Assembly (NCBI RefSeq): GCF_001949145.1
Contig: NW_019091502.1
Span: 489,253-553,252, forward strand
DNA: 64,000 nt
From: Acanthaster planci
Lineage: Eukaryota > Echinodermata > Asteroidea > Valvatida > Acanthasteridae
Reading direction: 5' to 3'
The notes beneath the pieces were generated by a model. The model was not told where the DNA came from. It ran no database searches and was given only the letters and a program-made list of their open reading frames with translations. Positions 34,621-46,130 of this stretch are shown piece by piece. A program made the position numbers and the translations under genes. Every line of letters starts with the position of its first letter. Positions within the stretch are counted from its first letter, which is position 1.

Positions 34621-35661
34621 CTATCGAAATGACGGCCTGCGACTACACGTAGGCTCAAACAAGGAGTTAACTCGCGGCCGAGGCACTTCCAACGACACGG
34701 TGGATACCACTGGAGACGGCTCTACCATCGCCGTGGGAACTCGAGACAATTTCCGCCGGACTGTCTCAACCAAATACTTCCGAAGCGTCTTGTGGTGAAA
34801 CATGTAGAGGAAAGGATTGATCGCCGCGTTGGTGTAAAAGATAATCTTGTATACAATGGTCAGTTCGAACTCGTACGCGGGCAAGTGCCGTATCACCGCC
34901 AAGATGACGATAGTGGACGTCCACGACACGAGAAAGTAGATCGTAATGATGGAGAGGACAGCAGCGATTCGGACATTTTGCCTAACGAGGCTGGGCTGAG
35001 GGACAGCGGGGTCTACGCAACTGACTCGCCGCACGTCGTGGATGGCCCTGACGTGCCGACGCGCGATGAAAAAGATGTGCGCGTACATAATGAACATGGC
35101 TGGGATGGGGATGAAGAAGTTGCACATCAGGAAATAGCCGTAGGGCAGTCCAATCAACGTCGCAATATTGCAGGAGGAAGTGCTGTTACTCGTGCCGACG
35201 GGAGGCTCAACGTTCACTTCGTCTGGAATCAAGATCAGCAAACCCAAGCCCACCGAGTAGAACCATAGGAAGGCGAGGACGCACAGAGCGCGACGCGAGG
35301 TGACGAGCGTGACGTAGCGCAGCGGTCGGCTGATAGCCAAGTAGCGGTCAACAGTCACACAGACCAAACTTAGTAAGGACGTCATGGCAGCCATGACGGC
35401 CAGGATATTAATACAGACGCACAGGGCGCCGTCTGTGTAAAGATCCACCGCGCTGTGGTAGCTCTGGAGGGGCATAATCATCAATGCTGTGAGCAGGTCG
35501 ACAGCGGCTAGACTCAACACAAAATAATTCAGACTTTCTCGAAGTTCCTTCTTAACGATTACCAGGTAGATGAGGAGTGTGTTACCAAAGATGGCGATCA
35601 TGCCGATAAATACTAACAACCCAACGGCTATCCAGCCCCCTGCAGAAACGTTTTCGTCCAT
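34621..35661 (-). CDS. Intronless rhodopsin-class GPCR (orphan)
   Basis: An intact 346-codon frame with seven hydrophobic segments. Landmarks: N1.50 in FGNTLL, D2.50 in LAAVDLL, the TM3 Cys (ALCVC), DRYLAIS at the end of TM3, W in TM4 (FLWFYS), FLVSWTS in TM6, NPFLY in TM7 and a helix 8 with HHKTLRKYL. An NVS near the start and NST in loop 2 are potential N-glycosylation sites. The aminergic Asp in TM3 is an Ala by counting back 17 from the DRY Asp, so it is unlikely to bind monoamines. The TM3-TM4 stretch (TVDRYLAISRPLRY, then TSRRA) resembles adenosine-type and orphan amine-like receptors. The Ser/Arg-rich tail may be phosphorylated. A single exon is common for this class in echinoderms. 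Ligand unknown. Confidence 0.9.
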   Translation of the reverse strand: MDENVSAGGWIAVGLLVFIGMIAIFGNTLLIYLVIVKKELRESLNYFVLSLAAVDLLTALMIMPLQSYHSAVDLYTDGALCVCINILAVMAAMTSLLSLVCVTVDRYLAISRPLRYVTLVTSRRALCVLAFLWFYSVGLGLLILIPDEVNVEPPVGTSNSTSSCNIATLIGLPYGYFLMCNFFIPIPAMFIMYAHIFFIARRHVRAIHDVRRVSCVDPAVPQPSLVRQNVRIAAVLSIITIYFLVSWTSTIVILAVIRHLPAYEFELTIVYKIIFYTNAAINPFLYMFHHKTLRKYLVETVRRKLSRVPTAMVEPSPVVSTVSLEVPRPRVNSLFEPTCSRRPSFR

Positions 35662-37263
35662 TTTCCCGCCCCCGCCAATAAGCCACTCCTACAGGGTATG
35701 AGGCAGAAGCCGCTTTTTAGCGAGTAAATCGCAATTGAACGAACGCTACACGATCAACTGCAGTCTTCTCAATATAGCAAAAGTGTTTTACCATTCGAGC
35801 GAGTATACATTTTGTCACATGAAACATACATGGTACATTACTAAAGTTCGACGTTTACCTGAGTTTGCGTTGAAGCGGGCGGAACCAAGTTTTGTCACGA
35901 AGGGCACTCCATATTAGATCTGAAGCTTCATAGATTTTTTTTCAAAAAATCTGTCGACTGATACGGGTGATTGTTGCTTTCAACCTGCCAAATCAACCGG
36001 GTGCACTAGATATGTGGTCAGTCTGTCTAAAGTGTGACCACATTCCAGAACTGATCGGCAAATGTGCAATTCTGGTGCCACTTTGAGCAAGTCACCGACT
36101 AAAAACATCTCTTCATGGAACCTTCCAAGTTGATAGCAAGACATTAATCATTAACTGCCCGGATACAAACAGGCATAAATCTTCCGAACCGAGGGGCGAG
36201 TTTCCAATCTTGTCCCTCCTTCTTCAACCAAGGCTTCGTAACTGGCCTGCCGTTTATACATCGAACGCCCCCATGTATCAATTTAATCCATAACGTTTTG
36301 GTGTGATTTTTCTGGAGTGCTCCACTCCAAAACACGGTGGTACTGCAACCAACGGTGCAGTGTGTGGAATACAGACGCTCTGCGCAACCGACTGTAGATC
36401 GCCGTCAGGTCCCTAGCGCGTCTCGCACGAGCCTGGGTCATTAGACTTGCCGCGTCTTTGGGTTTAAAGCACCGCCCATCCCCCGGGATTTATGACTGCA
36501 TCAGATGTACCAGATGATTTGCTGTATTTAATAATATCGAAACCTCCTCATTATTGCTTCAATTAATGTTCTTTCTGCGGGGCACCGGTTTCTAGAAGAG
36601 CGGAGTGGGGTTGTTAGGCAGATTCTTTATTGTCAGAGGGGACCGGATCGAAGATCTTGCCACAGCAAGAGCCAGAAGTAAGCGATTGTAGGGATCCCGA
36701 ATTCCAACGAGACGTCAAATCTTGTTCGAGACCTTCTCTTTATATCCCAAGAAAGGAACCTCTTCAGCTCGAAAATACAAATGGAAGCCCTTTAAAGCAG
36801 GTGTAGCATAGGCCTTTCTCACCACCGTGATAAACGTTCCAGGTTTACTCATTTTTCAGATTCAGATTTGATGCTCACAATTTCGTGTAATTCTTGAGCG
36901 AGAGGTCAGACGTTTAAATGTACGTAGGGAGGTTTCTGATTATGCACCTCATTCTTTATAAGTCGCGCTTAAAGTCATTGTAGAATATCAGAAATGTAGT
37001 CAAAACTTGTTGTCGTCGACAATTTGTCCCAACGGGACAATTTTTTCTCAATAACTAGTTAGAATAAAAGCCTTATGCAAGTAAGTTCCCAAAGTTCCAT
37101 AAGTTCCAAGGGTCACCACTTACAGTTCATAGGGTGGGGCTTCCTCAGTGACTCCAAAGTGATTGCTGTGAAACGGGAATGGTCGTGAGTCACTTACTCA
37201 TCTACTGAAGAAGCGGCTCCTTGTCTGGCAAGAGAACTTGGCGCAAATTGGGAGAAGAAAACG

Positions 37264-37323
37264 ATGGAAGCTGAGCGGAGATGTGACTTCTATGGAAAGC
37301 ACACAGTAGAAAATCACTTCCCA
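37264..37323 (+). CDS. Weak candidate first exon of the LDLa/thyroglobulin gene
   Basis: ATG in a favourable context (aaaacgATGG) opens 20 codons (MEAERRCDFYGKHTVENHFP) to a gtaggt donor in phase 0, which is the phase the 46131 exon needs. There is no domain or conservation evidence and the intron would be 8.8 kb. Offered only because no better start was found. Confidence 0.15.
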
Positions 37324-38507
37324 GTAGGTAGTTTTAATCTAACTACCATCCGTTACATGTTTCCATCGGGGATGAATGTAAGCTACAGGTCTGGAGAATA
37401 TATCAGCGCTGGCTTTCCATTTTGTCCCAAAGCACGAACCTCTCCGTGGATGTTTACACAACCAAAACGAGGGCGACTTGCCGATCTCAGCTGACAGCCA
37501 CAGCGCAGGCGTGGCGTGAACGTTGTGACGCGGAAATTGCAGCGGGGACAAACACTCTGCGAATATTTCCTTGACGTCAGGTGTGCTAAAGTGGGTGGCT
37601 GATAGTGAGTGGTTGCCTGTCGGAAAATCAAACAGAAGGAATATTTGGAGTTATTCAAGTATCTCTCAACCGCAGTAATATCTATTTTTATTAAATATTG
37701 TCTTGTTAACCAGCTCACTGAGGACTAGCTGAATAAATAAATGAAAACAGAAGTTGAAGTTAAAAAAATCTTCAGCGTTCTTTTGCTTTTTCGAGTCGTA
37801 TCTGATGAATAATGTCATCGTTCGTAATATTGGCAGCAACCTTATACGGTTGGCTGCGTAATTTCACTCGTTTCCCTTTGACTTATGCAGTTGTACTTTG
37901 CTTTCATTTTTCATACACGAATACCGGCAAAAAAGTCGAGCTGCGATTGTTCAGAATAAAGATCTCACGGGATGATAATTAAAAGGCACCGCATCGCCGA
38001 TAAGAAGCCTGGTTGTTAGCAAAAACGAAAGATAAATCGGTGGCTTTTTCTTTCTTTTTCTCATGCACTTGGGGAAACGAACACTAAGCAGGTTAAAAAG
38101 ATTGTCTGTTGATTTATATTTTCCGAAAAAAAGTTTCATTGAAGCAGATCAAACAGACGATGACCTAGATATCTGGAATTATTCGGTAATGGGATCACAC
38201 AAGCCATTAGAGAATTAATGTTGTGTGTTTTGTGCCACAAATATAAAAATCGCCTTGTTTCCGAATAAGAGACATCTATAAATCATTTAGATGGGGTCGT
38301 TTCATGCCACTGCCCGCTACTATCAATTCCAACACCTGTGCACTATCTTTACTTAATACAACAAAAACTACGTCGCCACGGTTCGAAATCTTGGAAAATT
38401 GTGTGGTGGCAATTTCGAAAGAATTTTTATTACTACTTACCTTACACGAACTCCTTTATAAAACTTAACTGAAAAATTATCTCTCCATAGCAACAGAAAG
38501 AGAAGTT

Positions 38508-38647
38508 ATGAACAATGGCGATGATGCGTCATGCACACCGCCTGAATCCTGTCATCTGAATGGAGATCGTCAGACACGTGTCATGCACAGTTCGTCCAAA
38601 AGGATGGTGCAAGCTGCCCAGCAAAAACGGAATGTTCCATTCCCTCG
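38508..38647 (+). CDS. Weak candidate first exon, gene unknown
   Basis: ATG at 38508 opens 46 codons rich in Ser, Gln, Asn and Arg (MNNGDDASCTPPESCHLNGD ... QQKRNVPFP) ending at a strong gtaagt donor in phase 2. The composition is soluble and cytoplasm-like. It cannot join directly to the exon at 46131, which needs phase 0, so an intermediate exon or an indel would be needed. An (ATCG)n run follows the donor. Confidence 0.25.
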
Positions 38648-38987
38648 GTAAGTGGATCGATCGATCGATCGACCTCTCTTATATTAACAGTCAAAAAAGT
38701 TCGAACTCATGCAGGGAATTGGTCAGTAGGGGAGTGTATCCAGATTTATTCAGGAATTGTATAATATAAATACATGAACAGAACGATTCATATTTGTGCA
38801 TTGTGCAAATCATTCACTCAGGAAATAACCCTCTTCATGTCATCTACAAACATCCCCCGTTGGTATAACATACCGGGGCGTGGGAAAATGAATGCAAACT
38901 AACAACTCTCACAGCAACAAGACAGACTTCGAGGGCGCCTCCCAACTTTAGTATTGAAATCACACAAAGCAAATCAGTATTTACAAA

Positions 38988-39023
38988 GGTAACCAATATT
39001 GTAACCAATATTGTAACCAATAT
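38988..39023. repeat. 12-base tandem repeat, three units
   Basis: GTAACCAATATT is repeated three times head to tail, the last unit ending ATAG. No function visible. Confidence 0.8.
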
Positions 39024-41689
39024 AGATAAATTACAATATCGGGTAACTCTTCCAAGTAATAAGACCAGTGCAGGTGCAAGGCTGGAGGGGAGTGCACGGC
39101 TAAGGCAAAGAAATCCAAACACAAAAGTGGCTACCAAAATACATATAAAGAAATCGGAAGAATGACCAACGCCCAATGCGCGCAGCAGTCTTATATACCT
39201 GCAGAGTGCACCCAACCAAAAAGGTATTAAAAGAATTTGAAAAGTGTGCGCGGTATGCCTGAAGGTGGAGCTCAGGCATTAACTGTTACGAGACCTATCC
39301 TCGTGAAGAAATACCCTCGTTGAATTCTATAATTAAACAATTTGCTAAATGTCGGGAAAATGCGGACAACACTGAGGTCTTTTTTCTCAAAGATTTGCGA
39401 CAAAAGATTACACAGCTCCCAAAGCAGAAATAATCATCCCGTTGATTTTTAGCAATCCCAAAATAGCAGATATTGCCTTTAAGCATTCTTTTTCCACAAA
39501 AGCCGCTCTTTGCATTGTTTGCGCACGAACGCATTTCAAATCGAACGGTTCCTTATCGCTACTCGTGTTGATTGATATAGTGCAATTTATCAGGCATTAT
39601 CACGTATTCATATTTCGCAACTGGCCTTTCTATTCATTAATCTATTCCAGCACTTATATGTGAAATATCAGATGAGTTTGTCATGAATGCAGCTCACACA
39701 TGATGTGCACCATGCAAGAATGACCTATAACAGAACATTTCAACAAGTGATACGTATAGACCCTACAGGTTACTATGGAGGAATAATAAATCGATCGCAA
39801 ATTTACAAAAAACAATCAACTCCAAAACTTCTGTCACAAGATAGAAGTATTTTCCCTCATTATAGGTTTGGTTTAGCTCCGAATACTTAACAACTAGCCT
39901 GGCTACATACTTTTAACAGACATGGTTACCCTGGTGTCCAAAACAACGGCTTTTCAGCAAATAAATCAACTTAAGATCCCCCATTAGGCAAATTCCCGTT
40001 AACGGCAAACTTTAACAAGAACTACAGAAGTTGAGGCCTCTTTGAGTAAACTGCCTCAAAACGTTTTCCATCTGTTCTCGACATCAGTGTTTGTTTAGCT
40101 TCAGTGAACAGTAATATGAACCATGGCTTTCTCAAAGCCATTTGCGCAACTCTGTGCTCGAGCACAAGATGGACACGAATTTTGTACCCCGCCAATGATC
40201 GGCCAAAAATCAACACATTTTTACGAAACGAACACGCACCATGGCGTACTGAGGGTTATCTATCATTTCTGTAATCTCTGTGGCGGTTGCGAGCTGAGAT
40301 AGCTGATCGCATCGGGCACTTTTATTTGTCACTGATCGGGGAGTTCAATGCCTAGCAATTAATTTCGTTTTCAATGACTAATTTACGAAACCCTAAAATT
40401 GGAAAATTATTGTGCAAATTTGTGATGGTGCAAACTAAAATTTTACATCGTGTACATACGTGATGTTTCGTGATCTGTTGTCACTATTTTAAACAATTGA
40501 CAGCCTCAACGGTATTCGTGCAGGGACTGAAATTTTCCAAGGCTGCTCTTGTAGTGTTCGGCAGTTAATTGATAAGTTCAAATATCGGGCTTATGCTACG
40601 TAAAATGTTGACATCTGTAGCTATATCATACGCTCCATATAAGACAGATATATACAAACAGATGTCTTTGAACGGAAAACACACCGCGCTTCGGAGGACA
40701 ACCTTATGAAGCGATGACTCCCCCCCCCTTCCAAAAAATTCCGTCAGTCTTAAAGCGTTAGGTATTTTGCCAACCTCCAACGAGCTAATCTCCTTCCTGG
40801 CAACGCCCGACGAAAGAGGAGTACACATTTTTGCTGAAGTACATACGAAAAAATTAATATATTTGACACTGCTGCAATTCTAATATCACTGATAAAACAT
40901 TGTAATGAGAATAGGTTTCAAAACAACAATCAGTACATTCTGACAGTAACAGAGAACAGGTGGGCTTGCCAAATGGAAACTTTGGGGGAAAAATACTAAC
41001 ATAAGTGTCAATGCACTGTTTACTAAACACCACAATTTATACTTGCAATCAAACTTAATTAAGCGGCAAACTAATCATTTGGCAAACAGTCAGGAGTGAA
41101 AATTCCTCTTTAAAGTGAAAGAAAATTCAACACAGCACTCACAAAATTGGCTGCTTTATAAGCCCAGATTCCATGTTTAATCTGAGCTTAATTTTAAAAA
41201 AAAGAGATACTCACGATGTGAAACCGTTTTCTTCCAGTCTAACTTGTGTACTTCCTCTTCGGCCAACTCGGGCCAAAAACAAAAACACTGTCCTGTTTTT
41301 AGTGGCCAACTGAAATCTGCAAATGGACTACGAACTCTCTATATGTGGTCCTTTCTGCGTAGTAGACTTTGTCTTTCTGTGGCGTAGTACCAATCTACCC
41401 GGTAATATGTCATCGCTTGCCAGCTATCACTTGTACCAAAGTCCACAGCGAGGCAATTATTTTTCCTTTAGAAGAGATAACAGAAAAACTGAATGATTGA
41501 TCAGTTTCTAGGGCCCCATTTTCGCAAAATTAGTCAGAACTTTATCAGAAACTTACATCAATTTGTAAAAACACAAAGCTGAATTCCTGTTCTCTTATAC
41601 GGTAAACACTGATGTGGCACGGATATTTTTAAAAGCGATTTTTTCCGACTGGATCTTTTTGTTAATGGATATTGATTTTGCTTCCATTG

Positions 41690-41990
41690 TTGCTGTTCCA
41701 TCTGTTGCTGTTGCTTCTCATGTTGTGCTGTTGATGTTGTTATTACTGCCATGTCGTTGCTGTTCCATCTGTCACTGCTGATCTTGCTTCTGATGCTGTG
41801 TTGCTTCTGCTGTTGATATTGTTATTACTGTCATGTCGTTTTTGCTGTTCCATCTGTTGCTTCCGCTGTTCTATCTTTTGCTTCTGACGTTCCATCTGTT
41901 GTTCCTGATGCTGTGCTGCTTCCGCTGTTGATGTTGTTATAACTGTCATGTCGTTGTTGCTGTTCCATCTGTTGCTGCTCCCATTGCTTC
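41690..41990. repeat. Imperfect minisatellite with (GTTGCT)-like units
   Basis: The block GTTATTACTGTCATGTCGTT followed by GCTGTTCCATCTG recurs at about 41735, 41820 and 41937, with TTGCTTCTG/TGTTGCTTC filler between, giving higher-order periods of roughly 85 and 115 bases. The minus strand has open frames rich in Q, E, N and T (41558-41949), which is a by-product of CAG/CAA-like triplets; no splice or domain evidence supports expression. Confidence 0.65.
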
Positions 41991-43807
41991 TTATATTGAT
42001 ATCTTCAATATTTTGTGGCTTGGTAGCTTTTGCTGTTAGTATTGTTGATATCGTTTTGATAACAGCAGCACAAAAACAACAACAACAATAACAACAACAT
42101 CAAAAGGAATGCACAATTCAGCCACAATCAGATGGGGTGGAGGTTCACGCTTTAAGGGTAGCTGCAATCGATTTATTTGAAAACAAACCTACAAATACAT
42201 CGTTAATCCTCGTTTTAAACCTTTGTTTGATTTTTTCTACTTGGTTTGTACTCAAAAAAGTGCTGCACGTTTGTGGATTTTACTGGACCCATTTTTTCTT
42301 CTTTGCTAATTCCTTGTTGTTTAAGTGCAGAACAATTAGTAAACATCAAGCTTTTTCTCTGAAATGTTTAGTAAGATAATTATAGGTTCCTAATTTGAAC
42401 AGAAAAACCTGTGCACTGAACTGTATATGTCTTCCCTAGATGACATCATGGCAATAGCGCCATCAATTGTCCATGGAAGCATAGATAAGGTTTCAAGTTT
42501 TGAAAAGTGCACTTTGCAATGCATTTAACCGAGTATGATTATAAGAGTTTTCACACATTGAGGAAGAGTACAGCGTACAAAGTTGCAGAGAAAAATCCAT
42601 TGCAGTTACGCATTTAAGTTTGAGTGAAAAAGGATGCTAACCTTGGTGAAGCCTGCGACTTGCAGGTAGTGCTTCTGACAATTTGACGAGAAATTGGAAA
42701 GCCTATTTAAAAGTTTCTTGGCAAGAATTTTCAATTGTCAAGACAAAGCAAACATTACAAACTGAGATGCTGAAGTTTTGAGTTTGACACAGACTGAGGC
42801 TAGAGGGCGCTGTGACAAAACGAACGGGGGGGGCGGTGTGATGGAGTGGATAAACTTTCAGGATACTTCTCCCAGCGGCTGTACAAATAGCCGGCTTGTT
42901 ATCCGACGGTGAGTTAGGGTTGTATTTGTCTCGCACTGTCAATAGAGATTTGCATTGACGACCTGCGACCTTTGATCACTCGAACATAATGCGTTCGGCA
43001 TTCTGTGCAGTTTTATTGTTCTTGTACCCCCTTTTGAACAAGATGGCGTCTCGGTGATATTTCGATCTCCAAACTTTGTGGACATATTGCTAAAAGAGCT
43101 GGGATATTCTGCCCCACCATGTCTTGAAAGCTGTAACCAGTCAAATTGTGTAATCGAATTTCACAAAGGCCTAGTTTTTGCCAGTCAGCTGAGCTTTAAT
43201 AGAGGTGCGATAAAGTGCTACTCGGACGTTCATGTACTCTTGGAACTACGATCCAAACTACGTCACTGTTACTATGGGTACTAATCAAGAGAACACGAAG
43301 AAACACAAGGTAACGTATCAAGTTTGACACACTCATTGAGTGACCAATTAGAGAGAGGCAGAACATATCTATAGAGACATCAGTACTTGGATATAAATAT
43401 TCATGTACGTAAGTGCTTGTAGCCTATGATACCGAAAACTGATTTAAGATTTGCTGATTCAAAATGTTTTTCTGAGAAACAGACTATTTGTGGGTATTCT
43501 GACTACTACAGCCATTTTTATCTGATATCACAGAAAGGTCTGTGGGTCAAAGCATCACTAAGCTACAAATGTGACAGCCTTACGAGTTGTCTGTATGTAA
43601 AAGGCATCCGAATCTCAATTGGTATGAGTTAACCAAGAATGATGTCATCATGACGTCACGTCAAGTTTCACCTATACCAACTCTCACTTCCAAGATTGAG
43701 CCAAATCCGGTGGGATAGTTCTTTATTTATTGGCCCTTAAATTGTGAACGTTTAGATGGCACTCTCAATGTAGACCATATCCCATTCTACCCACAAACCA
43801 AGCTCAA

Positions 43808-44225
43808 AACTTACAGTTGCAATGCACCAAATGCGCGCCCATATAAAAAATTGCGAAATCAGACCGATATAACGCTGTCTGTTGACTCTCGGGAAGGGGT
43901 TGGCCTCCATTTTTTTTCTGGAAATTCAAGATTATGACTAGAAGTTCACTTTTCGTTTAAATTTTACAGGGGTTAGCCATGGGATTTTTTTTATTCGCCT
44001 TTCCCCGAAAATACCCCCCAAATAGTAGTAAAACTATGCGCTCAGCTCTGGATGCAGCCACTGCCTCAATCCAAAATAGGCCCACAGGTTGGGGCTTTTA
44101 TGAAAGAAATACCTCGAACTGGAAACTGCCAGACCAATATTCGGGATTTATAGATTTATCACTATGATTCCTCCTGATTATGGCATGTCCTATTGTAAAA
44201 GCCCTGTTGGATCACAAAATATTAA
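43808..44225 (+). repeat. Three-copy dispersed element, copy 1
   Basis: About 400 bases, with landmarks TGCACCAAATG, CTGTTGACTCTCGGGAAG, AAATTCAAGATTATGACTAG, GGGGTTAGCCATGGG, GCTCAGCTCTGGATGCAGCC, and ATTATGGCATGTCCTATTG. Inverted copies are at 48868-49262 and 51372-51690. I see no terminal repeats or coding capacity; a non-autonomous element is likely. Confidence 0.7.
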
Positions 44226-44776
44226 TAAGCTTGCACGCAACGATTTGGTGGAATGCACCCTTACGGTTCTCGTTTATTTAATACGTGCACATCATTATCA
44301 AGACGTCATTATTCATGGACAATCTATCCTTTAAAATTTTGTTTGGGCAAAACTTGAGTCTGTAGTTATCTTGGTTAATTTTGACTAGCGAAAGGACGTT
44401 ACGTGGGAAAAGATAAATGTTTCCAATAAAAGTTCATGGGGGGGGGGGCTATACGCACTCCCACTGCTTAGAAATTTCATTACAAAGTTTGACGAAACTC
44501 CAAGTTTGCAAAGTGTCCAAAGTTTATGCCAGAAAAAATCTGATTATTACAAAGTCTATGGACTCCTGAGGACAACAAAAAGGAAACAAAAAATTCAGAA
44601 AGGTTTTCCGCAACTACACAGAAAAGCTACATCACGTATAGCAACCAGTGACGTACGCCTATCCACTCCATACTTAAGTCTGAAGGCAACTCCTTCCAAT
44701 GGGATCTGTATTAGGCTTTTGCTCTCAGACAGAAAGCGTAGATACCCATTAAATCACAGACGTAGACATGGATCAG

Positions 44777-44947
44777 TACGGGAGATTCACAATAGTGCGC
44801 CTCCAAGAGTTGCAAAGCGCTGGCCAATCACAATGTGCGAATTCTATCGACCCAATGAACATTTGGAAAGGGTCGACAGATTTCGCACATTGTGACTGGC
44901 CAGTGCAATGCAAACTCTTGGGCCGAGTTCGGGCGGCTTGTCCCGTA
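44777..44947. mobile_element. Palindromic MITE, copy 2
   Basis: 171 bases between TACGGGA and TCCCGTA. The left arm (CACAATAGTGCGCCTCCAAG, GCTGGCCAATCACAATGTGC) matches copy 1 at 22336-22504, and the right arm inverts the inner block (GCACATTGTGACTGGCC). The right terminal segment next to CCCGTA has diverged from copy 1 while keeping the element length. Confidence 0.7.
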
Positions 44948-45470
44948 TGTTCACGAACAGCTCTATTTGTTGTTCGTTGGTCGGCCGCTCGAACACCGGG
45001 AACAAACAACCGGTTATCGCTGGTAGTTAGTGACAAGTAACATGCAACATGGCGGCGTCCATGTAGGCTACGTTAGTCGACAGTTAATGTTTGGATGGGG
45101 TGAATTCTTTTCTATATAAACAGGAACATTCATTTCCGTGTTACGGAAAATGATTAATGTTGATTTTGCAAAACTTCCCATTGTCTATGGCTTTGGAGAG
45201 CCATCTCTCTACTTTTTGCAGCTGATCAAAAACCAAACTCTCACGAGTTTTTCCATGTGTTCCTGTAAAACCCTGACGAGGAGGTGGTGTGTGATCCTGT
45301 TCCGAGAACAGTGTTCTTGAGTCGTGTTCCCGCCGTTCGAGTGTGAGAACAAGAAACCCGTGTCAAGAACAGGCCTCCCGAACCCGACCATAGAGGCGAT
45401 TCGCAATTGCATTACTGCAATGTTAATTCTATATTGATTATAATATAGAAATTGAGATCTAAGAAATTTA

Positions 45471-45600
45471 CTGGAGCGGGATTTGAACCTGCAACCTCTG
45501 GAACACCGTACAAGTGCTCTACCAACTGAGCTATCAAGCCCTACGTTGGTGGCTCTTCCCATTTGTCAACATCTCTGTTTAGGGGGAGCTAACCAGAAGC
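45471..45600 (-). mobile_element. tRNA-derived SINE, family C, left inverted copy
   Basis: The minus strand from 45600 reads a leader (AACAGAGATGTTGACAAATG, GGAAGAGCCACCAACGT) followed by a tRNA-like stretch 45543-45471 with GATAGCTCAGTTGGTAGAGC (A box), and GCAGGTTCAAATCCCGC (B box and T stem). It mirrors the copy at 45684-45819 across about 85 bases. Confidence 0.7.
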
Positions 45601-45683
45601 CACCTGAAACACCATGTAGTCAGGGATCACACCCCAACAACACGATACAACCTGGGAAACCTGGGAATATCTCTGTTCAGGGG

Positions 45684-45819
45684 GTGCCAGAACTGGCTAG
45701 CGCCCCTGAACAGAGATATTGACAAATGGGAAGAGCCACCAACGTAGGGCTGGGTAGCTCAGTTGGTAGAGCACTGGTGCGGTGTTCCAGAGGTCGCAGG
45801 TTCAAATCCTGCTCCAATC
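45684..45819 (+). mobile_element. tRNA-derived SINE, family C, right inverted copy
   Basis: Leader CCCCTGAACAGAGATATTGA, CAAATGGGAAGAGCCACCAA, then a tRNA-like stretch 45747-45818 with well-paired D (GCTC/GAGC) and T (GCAGG/CCTGC) stems and a partly paired acceptor; the loop would read anticodon GGT but lacks the U before it. Together with the left copy it makes a head-to-head inverted pair, so a SINE is more likely than a functional tRNA gene. Confidence 0.65.
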
Positions 45820-46130
45820 AATTTCTTTGTTCATCTTTATGATAATTTATAAGCACAGTGTTAATTTCATTAAAAACGTCAGCAAATTATTAGCACACAC
45901 CGAAGAGCCGGTTCGAATTTCAAGAACACAACGTAACTCGAGATTAAATCTTCTGGTTTCATGCCAGACGTGCTTTAATTTCTACCATGCGCTGTTAAAG
46001 TATCAAACAACCTCACTACAAGGGTCTTTGTTTCTTTGCTCTTCTCTGAATGACAACATCTCGAGTAAGCCTGGGTAATTAAGTGCCAAAGCACCCTCTA
46101 CCTTGACAACCTTACCCCGCCTCTCTCCAG

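Larger units (their letters stand above)
35662..46130. other. Long spacer with repeats and possible first exons of the downstream gene
   Basis: I recognise no domain-bearing exon. It holds a 12-base tandem repeat, a Q/E-encoding minisatellite, a copy of the three-copy element, a MITE and an inverted SINE pair, each listed separately, plus two weak first-exon candidates (37264-37323 and 38508-38647). Confidence 0.45.

Noticed and set aside
38988-39023. CRISPR-like array
   Set aside because: A simple 12-base tandem repeat without spacers; CRISPR is not expected in an animal genome.
45747-45818. A functional tRNA gene
   Set aside because: D and T arms fold, but the U before the anticodon is missing, the acceptor is partly mispaired, there is no clear terminator, and a mirrored copy with shared leader lies 150 bases away; a SINE explains it better.
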